Assembly: GCA_947625675.1 (NCBI GenBank)
Contig: CANQPH010000026.1
Location: 1 to 40,038, forward strand
Origin: an uncultured Acetatifactor sp.
Lineage (GTDB): Bacteria; Bacillota; Clostridia; Lachnospirales; Lachnospiraceae
Length of the DNA stretch: 40,038 nt
Direction: 5' to 3'
Both the position numbers and the translations under genes were made by a program. The notes beneath the pieces are model-generated. The model did no database searches and was not told the DNA's origin. It saw only the letters and a list, made by a program, of their open reading frames with translations. This document shows, one piece after another, positions 10,101 through 17,537 of this stretch (positions are counted from its first letter, which is position 1; each line of letters starts with the position of its first letter).

Positions 10101-11611
10101 AGAAGCTTTTCCACCAGGACTTCCTCGTCCCCTTCCACAGCGAGGCCGCGAGCGGCGATGGCCGTGGTGATCTGTCCCGGCGTGAAGGGCTTTTCCAGCA
10201 CCTTATCCAGGACCTCCGCACCCTGGGGCACGAATTCCTTCAGGACCTTTGCGGCCTGCTCCCCGGATTCCTCCCGGAGCACGAAAGTGCTGGGCCGGAT
10301 CTCCAGAGGATTGTAGCCGTCCATCTGCACCAGATTATAAAACTGCCTTATGTTGAAATCCTCCACCTCCGGCCGGAAGAACACGTCATTGCGCCGATTC
10401 TGGCACACGTCCCGATAATTGCCGTTGCCCTGGGAATAATATTCCCCCGCAATGGAGAAGAAATTGTAATCCCGCTCCGGATCCCCGTGCTTGCGGCTGA
10501 ACAGATGGATCACCTTCTTGTCCTTCCCTTTGCCGAAAATAAAGGGATAGCCGCCCCGCAGGAAATTGTCCAGGTAGCACTGCTCCACGTACTGGTCAAA
10601 CAGCGGATCCGCCGTCTTGGTCCACACGTCCTTCGTAAAGGCATCCGCCAGTTCCCTGGCCTGGGCCAGCTTTTCCTCCGCATAATGACTGCGGCAGAAA
10701 TCCTCGGTTTTCCGGTTCAGCAGCTCTATGGAAGAAGCGAAGCCCGCATAAGAGGTAAAGGACAGCTTCTCCCCTTTTCCAAGCTTCCTGGCGATGCCCG
10801 CAAAGGCACAGGGCACCTTGTTGACAAAATACTGCTCCTGTTCCCGCACGCCGCTTAAGCCTTTTTCCAGGAAATTCACGGGCCGCAGCATGGCCGTGTC
10901 ATAGTCGAAGATCACGTTTTTATCATAAAAAATAGGCTGCAGCTTCCCCTCCAGGACGGTACAGTAGAAATACCCGCCCTCGATCTGGGACACCTCTGCG
11001 GAGTCGTCCGTGGATGCCCGCATGGTATACACAGGGGCGAGATGATCCAGATTCTTGATATCCGCCCAGCTTTTGTACAGATTGGACATTTCCTTGTACT
11101 GACCGTTGGAAATGCCGTACACGATGATCTGGGGCATGCCGTCCAGGAGCTCGATCTCCCGTTCCTCCCCCAGATTCTCTATTTCCACGTGACGCACCAG
11201 AGCCCCGATATTTTCCCGGGGGAGGACTGCGTACTGCACCATAAACCGCAGATCCCTGTTTTCCTCCAGAATGGTCACCATATTTTTCTCGATCTCCATC
11301 CGCCTTTCCGCAGGCCGCTCTTCTCCGCCGAAGGGCTCAAAAAATTCCCCCTCCAGCCGCACGAAGGTTCGGAACCCCCTGACCGGCGTGTTCTCATAGG
11401 CCGTGTTAGCGGAATTGAATTCCATCATGGCGTTCCCTTTATGATGAATGCCGAAGCTGTTGATGGCCTGTCCTCTGTTGGTATAGAAGGACCAGACGGG
11501 GATTCCCTTCACTCCGGCCAGTCCCGGCAGAAAGCTGGAAAAAGCCGGCTGCCTGTCGTAATCCTTTATAATGAATTTGTTTCCTGACAAAACAAAACGA
11601 TCGTCACTCAT
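7169..11611 (-). CDS. Fusion: GH161-like beta-1,3-glucan phosphorylase + GH17 beta-1,3-glucanase
   Basis: A 1480-residue protein without signal peptide. Residues 1 to about 1090 resemble the large beta-1,3-oligoglucan phosphorylases of families GH149/GH161, related to GH94: WDYNMDLVQNYLMIYP, GSMEHCEEK and KPGWNDAMNGLPGLFGSS, with the likely catalytic Asp at 646. GH161 is my preferred call for a Gram-positive host. A repeat linker follows at about 1112-1160. Residues about 1183-1480 match GH17 endo-beta-1,3-glucanases, with acid/base E1308 in AVSVGNENRPS and nucleophile E1400 in FTECGWAT, 92 residues apart. A single polypeptide would therefore cut beta-1,3-glucan and phosphorolyse it in the cytoplasm. 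Another low-complexity stretch (Ala/Gly/Ser) lies at about 690-770. The start overlaps the GH5-GH16 stop (ATGAGTGA) and has AAGGAG upstream, so translation is probably coupled. Confidence 0.8.
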   Translation of the reverse strand: MSDDRFVLSGNKFIIKDYDRQPAFSSFLPGLAGVKGIPVWSFYTNRGQAINSFGIHHKGNAMMEFNSANTAYENTPVRGFRTFVRLEGEFFEPFGGEERPAERRMEIEKNMVTILEENRDLRFMVQYAVLPRENIGALVRHVEIENLGEEREIELLDGMPQIIVYGISNGQYKEMSNLYKSWADIKNLDHLAPVYTMRASTDDSAEVSQIEGGYFYCTVLEGKLQPIFYDKNVIFDYDTAMLRPVNFLEKGLSGVREQEQYFVNKVPCAFAGIARKLGKGEKLSFTSYAGFASSIELLNRKTEDFCRSHYAEEKLAQARELADAFTKDVWTKTADPLFDQYVEQCYLDNFLRGGYPFIFGKGKDKKVIHLFSRKHGDPERDYNFFSIAGEYYSQGNGNYRDVCQNRRNDVFFRPEVEDFNIRQFYNLVQMDGYNPLEIRPSTFVLREESGEQAAKVLKEFVPQGAEVLDKVLEKPFTPGQITTAIAARGLAVEGDEEVLVEKLLELSDQRQEAGFGEGYWCDHWDYNMDLVQNYLMIYPEKKEELLFGGEDYRYYNSIGIVRPRRDTYVLNKGKVRQYGSMEHCEEKLSLPGFDEKGTNWLQDASGREVVTNLFGKMMTLAVNKFALLDPEGLGIEMEGGKPGWNDAMNGLPGLFGSSMPETMELKRMVAFLLEAVTERAASEKASEAGEGLQEAASDEGVKLCEELADFMFAIDDALREAADGEASGTGDARAASDGGTFGIGASQAAASGSAASFRLWDCIATLREEFREKTKLCVSGRKVTVSYEELRRILETYAGRLELAEQRALALGNGIMPTYFTYEAAEYEVVKNEDGTDRISPYGLPSVKVTAFRQEPLPLFLEGPARMLAGVAEGERAAAAEMCRKLKETDIYDKKLKMYKTSVSLEGLSMENGRLLAFTPGWLERESVFLHMEYKYFLGMLKAGLYDQFYEAIGDALIPYQDPAVYKRSILENSSFLASSANPDPAVHGQGFVGRLSGSTVEMLSMWLGMFVGKDGFVLREGQPALHLSPVLAGRMFDEAGEVSFLLCGSCPVTYHNPRKKNTYGPGGVKIARMVLHLEDGDVAVEGDLLEGDLALAVREGRAKALEAWLEDAGEQDGASLTEASEKRNGEQDGASLTEASEKRSGERDEASLTEASEKRSGTNQTDVRTACRKTSGEKRFPGGKAICYSGYRRGQSPRTGVYPSKEEIAQDLKILVEKGFSHIRMYDPNEHARRVLQVIEEEKLPLDCMIGIDPIAEYNNPGCAWATMYSEEQLLANRKRNDGELDKLIELAGEYPDIIIAVSVGNENRPSWGSDLVEEERLVGWAKKLKAGVSQMVTYNEGAPEWPGIPRLAGEVDFISIHSYPLWNRVGLEEAMAFHQRDYGKVKELYPGKQVIFTECGWATQCNDSMDRTQVSEEKQAQYIEKLTKWTAEEGIPLFLFEAFDEPWKGSEKEDEPEKHWGLFREDRSPKLAVKHLEE
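8132..8275 (-). repeat. 48-bp tandem repeat, three units, in the GH161-GH17 linker
   Basis: Units begin at 8132, 8180 and 8228 and share CCGCTTCTCAGAGGCTTC. They encode 16-residue blocks of the type GASLTEASEKRSGE. The array keeps frame and lies exactly between the phosphorylase and GH17 domains. Confidence 0.92.
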
Positions 11612-13862
11612 GGGTTTCTCCTTCCTCCGTCCCGGGCCATTCCTGTCCCGTCAGCGCCAGAATTTCAGGGCTCTGGTAGACCCTCACATAATCGATTTCA
11701 AACTGCACCGGGAAATAGGAATCATCCGTTCCCCGGGCTCCTCCCCAATCCCCGCCGAAGGCCAGATTGAGAAGCAGATGCATCCGCTTGTCAAAAGGCC
11801 AGCTGCGGTAAGCAGGATCCGAAGCGAATTTTTGGGCATCATAAGTATACTGCTCTTCCCCGTCCACGAAGAAGATCAATCGATCCGGGAGCCATTCCAG
11901 GGCATACACATGAAAATCCTCGCTGACGCCCTCCGTCCTCACGCTGTGGTTCTTGCTCTGTCCGCCGTGATAACTTCTGTTGTGGACGGACTGCACGATC
12001 ACGTCCTGGTCGTAGCCCACGTGCTCCATGATGTCGATTTCTCCGGAGTTGGGCCAGCCCCCGTAATAGTTGTCCGTGGGAAGCATCCAGATGGCGGGCC
12101 AGGTCCCCAGCCCGGAGGGCAGCTTGGCGCAGACCTCCACCCTGCAGTAAGTCCAATCCGCCTTTCCCCGGGTCACCAGACGGCTGGAGGTATAGTCCTT
12201 GCCCCGCATCTCTTCCTTGCAGGCCTCGATGATCAGCTTTCCTCCCGTCACGGCGGCGTTGTCCCCGGCGGTATAATACTGCAGCTCATGGTTGCCCCAG
12301 CCGCTTCCTCCCTCGTCATAACCCCATTTCTCCGGATCCGGCTCGCCCTCGTAATCGAACTCGTCGGACCAGACCAATTCATAGGTCAGGGTGTCCCTGT
12401 CGTAGACCAAGCCTGGTTCCTCTGCACTCTCCGAAGAGCCCTCTGCAGGTGCCTGCTCAGCAGAAGCCTGAGCCCCCGCTGCCTGTTCCTGCACCGCTCC
12501 GGCGCTTTGTCCTTCTGCGGACGTCTGTCCGGAAGAAGTCTGGGATTCCCTCCCCTCCTTCCAGAGCTGCACCGTTGAGTTTTTCTGGAACCCGTTCTCG
12601 GTGCGGATCGCCTCTCCCCATTTTTCCAGGGCGGTTTCAAAATCATCCTTTGCGGGATTCACCGACTCCGGGTGCCCGGAATACCAGAACCAGGTGCCGC
12701 TGGAGCCCTTGCCGCCCTTATAAGTCCAGGTAGTCCAATTCAGGCGGTTTTCCTCGCAGATGTCGATGCCCTCCAGGTTGGAAAATTCTCCCACCAGGAT
12801 CGCCACCCCCTGGGTCCTGCCATAGCGCATGGCGCTGTCCGCCAGGTTCTGGAACTGCTTGGTATCGTCATAAAGATGCACTTGATAGAGCATGTTGGTC
12901 CAGCCCTCGTCGGAGGCCAGCGGAAGATTGGTGATCCTCCAGATCCCTTCCACGGAAATCACATGTTCCGGATCCGCTTCCCGCACGGCGGCCACCATTT
13001 CCCGGTAAACCTCGTTGGTCTGATTCCAGGAGGCCTGATCCCAGGGACTTACGTAATTCGGCCGATCCTCGAAGCCGTCATTGTTCTGGGGCTCGTTCAT
13101 GATGTCATAGGCGGCCACGGCGGGATTGTCCCGGTACCGCCCGGCAATGGCCGTCCACAGCTTTTTCATGGCGTTCCGGCATTCCTCCGAGGAATACAGG
13201 TCATTGCGCCCCACGGTGCCGCAGCAATGATTCATGCTCTGGCCTCCCGGTGCGCCGTGGAGATCCAATATCACGTACATCCCCCGGCTGCCGGCCTCTT
13301 CGATGATCCAGTCCAGCCGTTTGAAGCCGGGATTTTGATCCAGATCCTCTTCGATCCAGTCCCCCGCCTCGTTCTTCATGAAATTGCGGTACCAGAAGGG
13401 CACCCGGACACAGTTGGCTCCCGCCTCCGCAATGATGTCCAAGTCATATTCCGTGATCCAGTTTTCCTGGTAAGTGTCGAAAAGGGTCTGGATCTGTTCC
13501 TCCGTCAAACCGTTGGCCTCAAAGGCCTCGATGGTATCCAGATTGCCCCACTCTCCGTCCGCCCCGGTCACCGGGCACATCCAACATTCCTGGATCATCC
13601 AGCCCCCCAGGTTCACGCCCCGCAGAAGCACCTCTTCCCCCCTGCGGTTCACCAGACTCGATCCCTCCACCGTAAGAAAATCCTCTTTTCCGATTGGTCC
13701 AGCTGCCATGCCGCTTTCTCCCTGTCTGGACGGAGCGGCCGACCTTGCGGCCGCTATCACAACGAGAACCACCGCCAGAAGAAGCGCCGCTATAAGGCCC
13801 GCACCCCGATACGCCGCCCTCTCCCGGGGCGTCCCTTTTCCATCCTTGTTCCGATCCGCCAT
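11604..13862 (-). CDS. Membrane-anchored GH5-GH16 beta-glucanase
   Basis: A 752-residue two-enzyme protein. I chose the ATG at 13862, preceded by AGGAGAAGG, over the upstream in-frame start. Residues about 19-41 form a hydrophobic segment (GLIAALLLAVVLVVIAAA) that acts as signal or anchor. Residues about 60-430 are GH5: LLRGVNLGGW as in exo-beta-1,3-glucanases of the Exg type, acid/base Glu in DIMNEPQN and nucleophile Glu in ILVGEFSN. A Gln/Ala/Glu-rich linker (about 440-490) follows. Residues about 500-740 are GH16 laminarinase: ELVWSDEFDYEGEPD, WPAIWMLP and the catalytic EIDIME signature. Together they suggest endo- plus exo-type attack on beta-1,3-glucan at the cell surface. Substrate is inferred from the families. 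Its 3' end overlaps the next gene by eight bases. Confidence 0.88.
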   Translation of the reverse strand: MADRNKDGKGTPRERAAYRGAGLIAALLLAVVLVVIAAARSAAPSRQGESGMAAGPIGKEDFLTVEGSSLVNRRGEEVLLRGVNLGGWMIQECWMCPVTGADGEWGNLDTIEAFEANGLTEEQIQTLFDTYQENWITEYDLDIIAEAGANCVRVPFWYRNFMKNEAGDWIEEDLDQNPGFKRLDWIIEEAGSRGMYVILDLHGAPGGQSMNHCCGTVGRNDLYSSEECRNAMKKLWTAIAGRYRDNPAVAAYDIMNEPQNNDGFEDRPNYVSPWDQASWNQTNEVYREMVAAVREADPEHVISVEGIWRITNLPLASDEGWTNMLYQVHLYDDTKQFQNLADSAMRYGRTQGVAILVGEFSNLEGIDICEENRLNWTTWTYKGGKGSSGTWFWYSGHPESVNPAKDDFETALEKWGEAIRTENGFQKNSTVQLWKEGRESQTSSGQTSAEGQSAGAVQEQAAGAQASAEQAPAEGSSESAEEPGLVYDRDTLTYELVWSDEFDYEGEPDPEKWGYDEGGSGWGNHELQYYTAGDNAAVTGGKLIIEACKEEMRGKDYTSSRLVTRGKADWTYCRVEVCAKLPSGLGTWPAIWMLPTDNYYGGWPNSGEIDIMEHVGYDQDVIVQSVHNRSYHGGQSKNHSVRTEGVSEDFHVYALEWLPDRLIFFVDGEEQYTYDAQKFASDPAYRSWPFDKRMHLLLNLAFGGDWGGARGTDDSYFPVQFEIDYVRVYQSPEILALTGQEWPGTEEGETHE

Positions 13863-14134
13863 GCTTCCTTCTCCTGTCTCCCGGCCCTCCATCCCCGTTC
13901 CCAGGCCCAACTCACCATCTCATCCCACTCACCGTTTCCTGTCATCTTGCCTCCCGGGCCATTGTCCAGACGGACTCGGCTCTCCCGGCCGATCGCCCTG
14001 CCAGAACCCAGCCTGCGCCAGCGTTCAGGCCCTCCGGCTCACTCCCCAGCCTCAGGCCATTGTCCAGACGGACTCGGCCTTCCCGGCCGAGCGCCGCCAG
14101 AACCCATCCCGCACCAGCGTTCAGGCTCTCCGGC
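13863..14134 (-). other. Intercistronic gap between GH30 and GH5-GH16
   Basis: A 272-bp non-coding stretch within the operon. It is filled largely by a 98-bp tandem duplication (listed separately) carrying hairpins such as CTCGGCC/GGCCGAG. No promoter is convincing. The structure could set the expression ratio of the enzymes on either side. Confidence 0.6.
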
Positions 14135-14150
14135 TCACTCCCAGGCTTCC
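13957..14150 (-). repeat. 98-bp tandem duplication across the GH30 stop codon
   Basis: Copy A starts at 13957 and copy B at 14055; both begin GGCCATTGTCCAGACGGACT and run through CAGCGTTCAGG...CTCCGGCTCACTCCC. Copy B contains the GH30 stop codon (14135-14137) and its last few codons; copy A is a degenerate second version of that end plus the 3' region. Copies differ by short indels and about ten substitutions. In copy B the minus strand folds as CTCGGCC-GGGAA-GGCCGAG. Confidence 0.85.
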
Positions 14151-15478
14151 CAGGTCACCGTGCAGATGGTATGGGGGCCCAGGTGTACCCGTGCGCCGTC
14201 TTCTCCCTCCTTGAGGGTTACGTCCAGTTCTCTCTCCGAGCGGTTCAACAGCACCGCCACGAAGCCGCCGTCCGGATTGACGAAGGCTGCGGTCTCCAGA
14301 TCCTGGGTGTAGCTGCTGGTCATGACCTGTCTGGCTCCCGGCTGTATGTATCTGCTGAAATGCCCGATGTAATAATAGGACAGATGTCTCACCAATCCTC
14401 CTTTTCCATCGCTCATCACCGGTGCGGCGCAATAATTCCCCACATGATTGGGGCCGCCCTCCTCGTCCAGAAGCAGGTTCCAGTCCAGAATGGCCTCCGT
14501 TCCCGCCTTCAGGTTGCCCAGTATGTCATGGGCATAGAACTCCGCTTTCTGGATCTCTCCCAGATCCGAGAAGCGGGAATACTCCACACAGCCCTCCGTA
14601 AAAAAGATCCGCTTCTCCGGGTACGCCTTTTTCACCGCCCGGATGCCGTCAAAGTGATCTCCCGTGTACCAGTGCATGGCCACGCCGCTCACCGCTTCCC
14701 GGCACCCAGGAACCGCAAAGCTGTCCCGGGCCCTGTCGTACATGTTCTCCTTATTGTGATCCCAGATGAAAATCTGGATCCCGTCCAGACCGGCCTCCTT
14801 CAGGGCCGAGGCCAGATAGTCCGATACGAACCAGCCCTCTTCCTCCGCCGTGTAAATGCAGGAATCCCAGGTCTGCACCGCCTCCGGTTCGTTCTGCACC
14901 GTCAGGTACTTCACGGGAATCCCTTCCCGCAGCAGCTCCTGCAGATATTTCACATAATAATCCGCCCAGAGCCTGCGGCATTCTTCTTTCAATTTCCCGC
15001 CGTGGTTCATTTCCCCGTTGGTCTTCATATAAGCCGGCGGGGACCAGGGGGACACCAGAAGGGCGAAATCCTCCGCCCCGGAAAGCTCCATGGCCTGTTT
15101 GATCAAGGGAAGGATCTGCTTCCTGTCGTGGGAGATGTCAAAGGTGCCCAAGTCCTGGTCTCCTTCTTCCACGTAGGCATAATTGCCCAGGGCAAAATCG
15201 CAGCTGTTCATGTGCATCCGGCCCAGGGTGTAATGCAGTCCCTTTTTCCCAAAATATCCCTCCAGGAAGTCTTTCTTCGCTTCCGGGTTCAATTTGTCAT
15301 AGGTGTCTGCGGCGCTTTCCGTGAAAGCGCCGCCAAACCCTTCGATCCTTTGCTCTGTCAGCTCCGGATAAATCTTCACCATATGCATCACGTCCAGCCA
15401 TTCCGGGACCGTAAGTTCCTGTTCTTCCCAAAGCTTCCCGTTCTTCCGGTCCGTGAGGATCATTTTTCCGTTTTTCAT
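14135..15478 (-). CDS. GH30 family beta-glucosidase or beta-1,6-glucanase
   Basis: A 447-residue glycoside hydrolase of family GH30 (glucosylceramidase-like fold, TIM barrel plus side beta-domain). Visible marks are QRIEGFGGAFTESAAD, RMHMNSCDF, VSPWSPPAYMKTNGEM, acid/base Glu in TVQNEPEA and nucleophile Glu in FFTEGCVEYS. GH30 subfamilies include beta-1,6-glucanase and beta-glucosidase; with beta-1,3-glucanases around it, removal of beta-1,6-linked glucose from laminarin or fungal glucan fragments is the simplest role (inference). There is no signal peptide, so it should act on imported oligosaccharides. It follows the second MalG-type permease after 24 bases, with GGAAAGG about twelve bases before ATG. 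Its 3' end lies in a 98-bp tandem duplication. Confidence 0.88.
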   Translation of the reverse strand: MKNGKMILTDRKNGKLWEEQELTVPEWLDVMHMVKIYPELTEQRIEGFGGAFTESAADTYDKLNPEAKKDFLEGYFGKKGLHYTLGRMHMNSCDFALGNYAYVEEGDQDLGTFDISHDRKQILPLIKQAMELSGAEDFALLVSPWSPPAYMKTNGEMNHGGKLKEECRRLWADYYVKYLQELLREGIPVKYLTVQNEPEAVQTWDSCIYTAEEEGWFVSDYLASALKEAGLDGIQIFIWDHNKENMYDRARDSFAVPGCREAVSGVAMHWYTGDHFDGIRAVKKAYPEKRIFFTEGCVEYSRFSDLGEIQKAEFYAHDILGNLKAGTEAILDWNLLLDEEGGPNHVGNYCAAPVMSDGKGGLVRHLSYYYIGHFSRYIQPGARQVMTSSYTQDLETAAFVNPDGGFVAVLLNRSERELDVTLKEGEDGARVHLGPHTICTVTWEAWE

Positions 15479-15502
15479 AAAGAAACCATGCCTTTCCGCA
15501 GT

Positions 15503-16546
15503 TTATTCGCCCGTGATACCCGTATTTTCAATACCCTGGATGAACTGCTTCTGCACGAACAGATACAGGATCATGAGGGGCGAAATGGAGATCAGGGTAG
15601 CCGCCATCTTGTAGGCTTTGTTCAGACGGAAGGCGCCGCCCTGGGCCGAAGCCATGTCCTCGAACTCGCTGTTGAACATATCCAGCTTGGACGGCATCAA
15701 TTCGATGTTGCCCCGAAGCAGCGTGCCCGTGATATAGGTCTCGTTCCAGTTCCACACCAGGGAGAACAGGAACACGATCAGGATGGTGGTGGCGGACATC
15801 CGCACCACGATGAACCAGAAGATCTTCATGGAGGAAGCCCCATCGATCTCCGCCGCCTCGTCCAGCACCCTGGGGATCATGTTGAAGGCGGTATAGAAAA
15901 TCAGGATCAGCACGGTGGAATACACTCCCTGACCCAGAATCGCCATGGCGATCTGAGGAATTGGCGTGCCGATGAGCTGAATGGCTGTAGCCTCCTGGGC
16001 CGTGACGAACATCATCAGCCGGGGCACCATGGTCACGGGCGTGGGAATGATGAAGGCCAACACGATCATCACGAACCAGAATCCCTTGAACTTGAACTCA
16101 TACCGGGACAAAGCGTACCCGGTGAGGGCGGACACCAGGGTCTGGGCGACGGCCAGGCCGCCGGACCAGAGGATGGTATTGGTCAGCGTGCTCCGAAGCT
16201 TCAGCACCTGACTGGCCACCTTCAGGTTGTTCAGGGACAGGCTCTTGGGCACCCAGGTAATGGAAGGGTCCACGATGTCCTCCGGAGACATGAATGTCTT
16301 GGCGATGATCTCAAAAATCGGCTCCAGGTATACGAACCCCACGCAGATCAGGATGAAATAGATCGCAAATTTGGCGACCAGATTGCGCCACCATTTGAAA
16401 TTGTGCACCTTCCTGATTTTCGTCTTCTTTTTCGCTTTCGTTTCCGCTTTCGTTTCCGCCTTTGCCTTGGCTTCCGTCCTTACTTCCGCTTCAGCTTTTG
16501 CTTTCGTTTCTGTCTTTGCTTGTACTTCTTTCCCTGCTTTTTTCAT
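15503..16546 (-). CDS. ABC sugar permease, MalG type, with charged N-terminal tail
   Basis: A 347-residue inner-membrane permease of the MalG class in carbohydrate ABC importers, with six predicted membrane segments and a recognisable EAA loop (DEAAEIDGASSMKIFW) that docks the ATPase. The first 45 or so residues are unusual: a Lys/Ala/Glu/Thr-only tail (KAETKAETKAKKK type) coded by short repeats at about 16430-16530. It is cytoplasmic by topology. Partner of the MalF-type permease ending 19 bases upstream. No ATPase gene is in the window, as is common for Firmicutes oligosaccharide importers that share an MsmX-type ATPase. Confidence 0.85.
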   Translation of the reverse strand: MKKAGKEVQAKTETKAKAEAEVRTEAKAKAETKAETKAKKKTKIRKVHNFKWWRNLVAKFAIYFILICVGFVYLEPIFEIIAKTFMSPEDIVDPSITWVPKSLSLNNLKVASQVLKLRSTLTNTILWSGGLAVAQTLVSALTGYALSRYEFKFKGFWFVMIVLAFIIPTPVTMVPRLMMFVTAQEATAIQLIGTPIPQIAMAILGQGVYSTVLILIFYTAFNMIPRVLDEAAEIDGASSMKIFWFIVVRMSATTILIVFLFSLVWNWNETYITGTLLRGNIELMPSKLDMFNSEFEDMASAQGGAFRLNKAYKMAATLISISPLMILYLFVQKQFIQGIENTGITGE

Positions 16547-16565
16547 GTCTGTCGCCTCCTTCCTC

Positions 16566-17531
16566 TTACCAGATATCCCGTCTCTTGGGCTCCCTGTCCT
16601 TGAAGACCAGGACCGCCAGCCCTATGACGATCAGGACGATGATACAGTAAATCCAGGAATAGGTGGCCGCAAAGCCGAAGCCCCCGTTGGTGTTGGCCGT
16701 GGCCGTCTTGATCAGGGAATAGATGGCACTGGTGTCATAAGTGCCCAGCTGGGCGATGGTGAAAATCGTGGCCACCAACGCCGTGGGCTTGATCATGGGA
16801 ATGGTGATCTTCCAGAGAATCTGCCATTCATTGGCCATGTCGATCTTGGCCGCCTCATACAGAGAAACGTTGATCCGCTGCAGGCCGCTGACGAACAGGA
16901 CGATGGGGATGCCCGTGAACCACAGGATCATGGTCAGCTGGTCGAAAACCCCTTCCATGAACATGGCGATCCTGGGAGAATAGCTGCGGATCATTTCCAG
17001 GATGAACACACCGTCGTATCCGTCGTACAGGCCCTGGGCCTGCTGCACCGTCTCGTTGGCCCGGTCCAGAATCTGGCTCATGACCGGGCCGGACATGATG
17101 ATCACCGGCAGGAAATAGATCATCCGCATCAGGCCTTTCCCCACCTGGATCTTATTCAGCAGATAAGCCAGGATAAAGGATACCACGATGATCACGAAAG
17201 TATAGGGGACCACCATCTCCACGAAGGACAGGAGGGCCGGAACGAATTCCACGTTCCGGAAAAAGGCGGTATAATAATTCTTCCATCCCACGAAGCTGAT
17301 GGCGTATCCCGTCACGTTGGTGCTCACGTCGCAAAAGCTCAGATAAATCGTGGCCACGAAGGGAAACAGAGTGAATATCACAAAGCCCAGGATCCAGGGG
17401 GCCATGAAGGCGTACCCCAGGCGGTTCTGCCGCTTCTCATATCCTTTCGTGCGGCCGCTCTTGGTGCGTTTGATCTCAGGCTGGGCCCCTCCGGCGGATT
17501 TCTTCCCCGGATTTTCTTTCTTCTTCGCCAT
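16566..17531 (-). CDS. ABC sugar permease, MalF type
   Basis: A 321-residue permease of the MalF/LplB class. Residues 1-35 are basic and cytoplasmic; membrane segments start at RLGYAFMAPWILGFVIFTLFPF. The EAA loop is YEAAKIDMANEWQILWKI, as expected for contact with the ATPase. It pairs with the MalG-type gene 19 bases downstream and follows the DUF5696-like gene after six bases (ribosome site AAAGGAG). Substrate probably beta-1,3-gluco-oligosaccharide by context. Confidence 0.88.
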   Translation of the reverse strand: MAKKKENPGKKSAGGAQPEIKRTKSGRTKGYEKRQNRLGYAFMAPWILGFVIFTLFPFVATIYLSFCDVSTNVTGYAISFVGWKNYYTAFFRNVEFVPALLSFVEMVVPYTFVIIVVSFILAYLLNKIQVGKGLMRMIYFLPVIIMSGPVMSQILDRANETVQQAQGLYDGYDGVFILEMIRSYSPRIAMFMEGVFDQLTMILWFTGIPIVLFVSGLQRINVSLYEAAKIDMANEWQILWKITIPMIKPTALVATIFTIAQLGTYDTSAIYSLIKTATANTNGGFGFAATYSWIYCIIVLIVIGLAVLVFKDREPKRRDIW

Positions 17532-17537
17532 CCTTCC

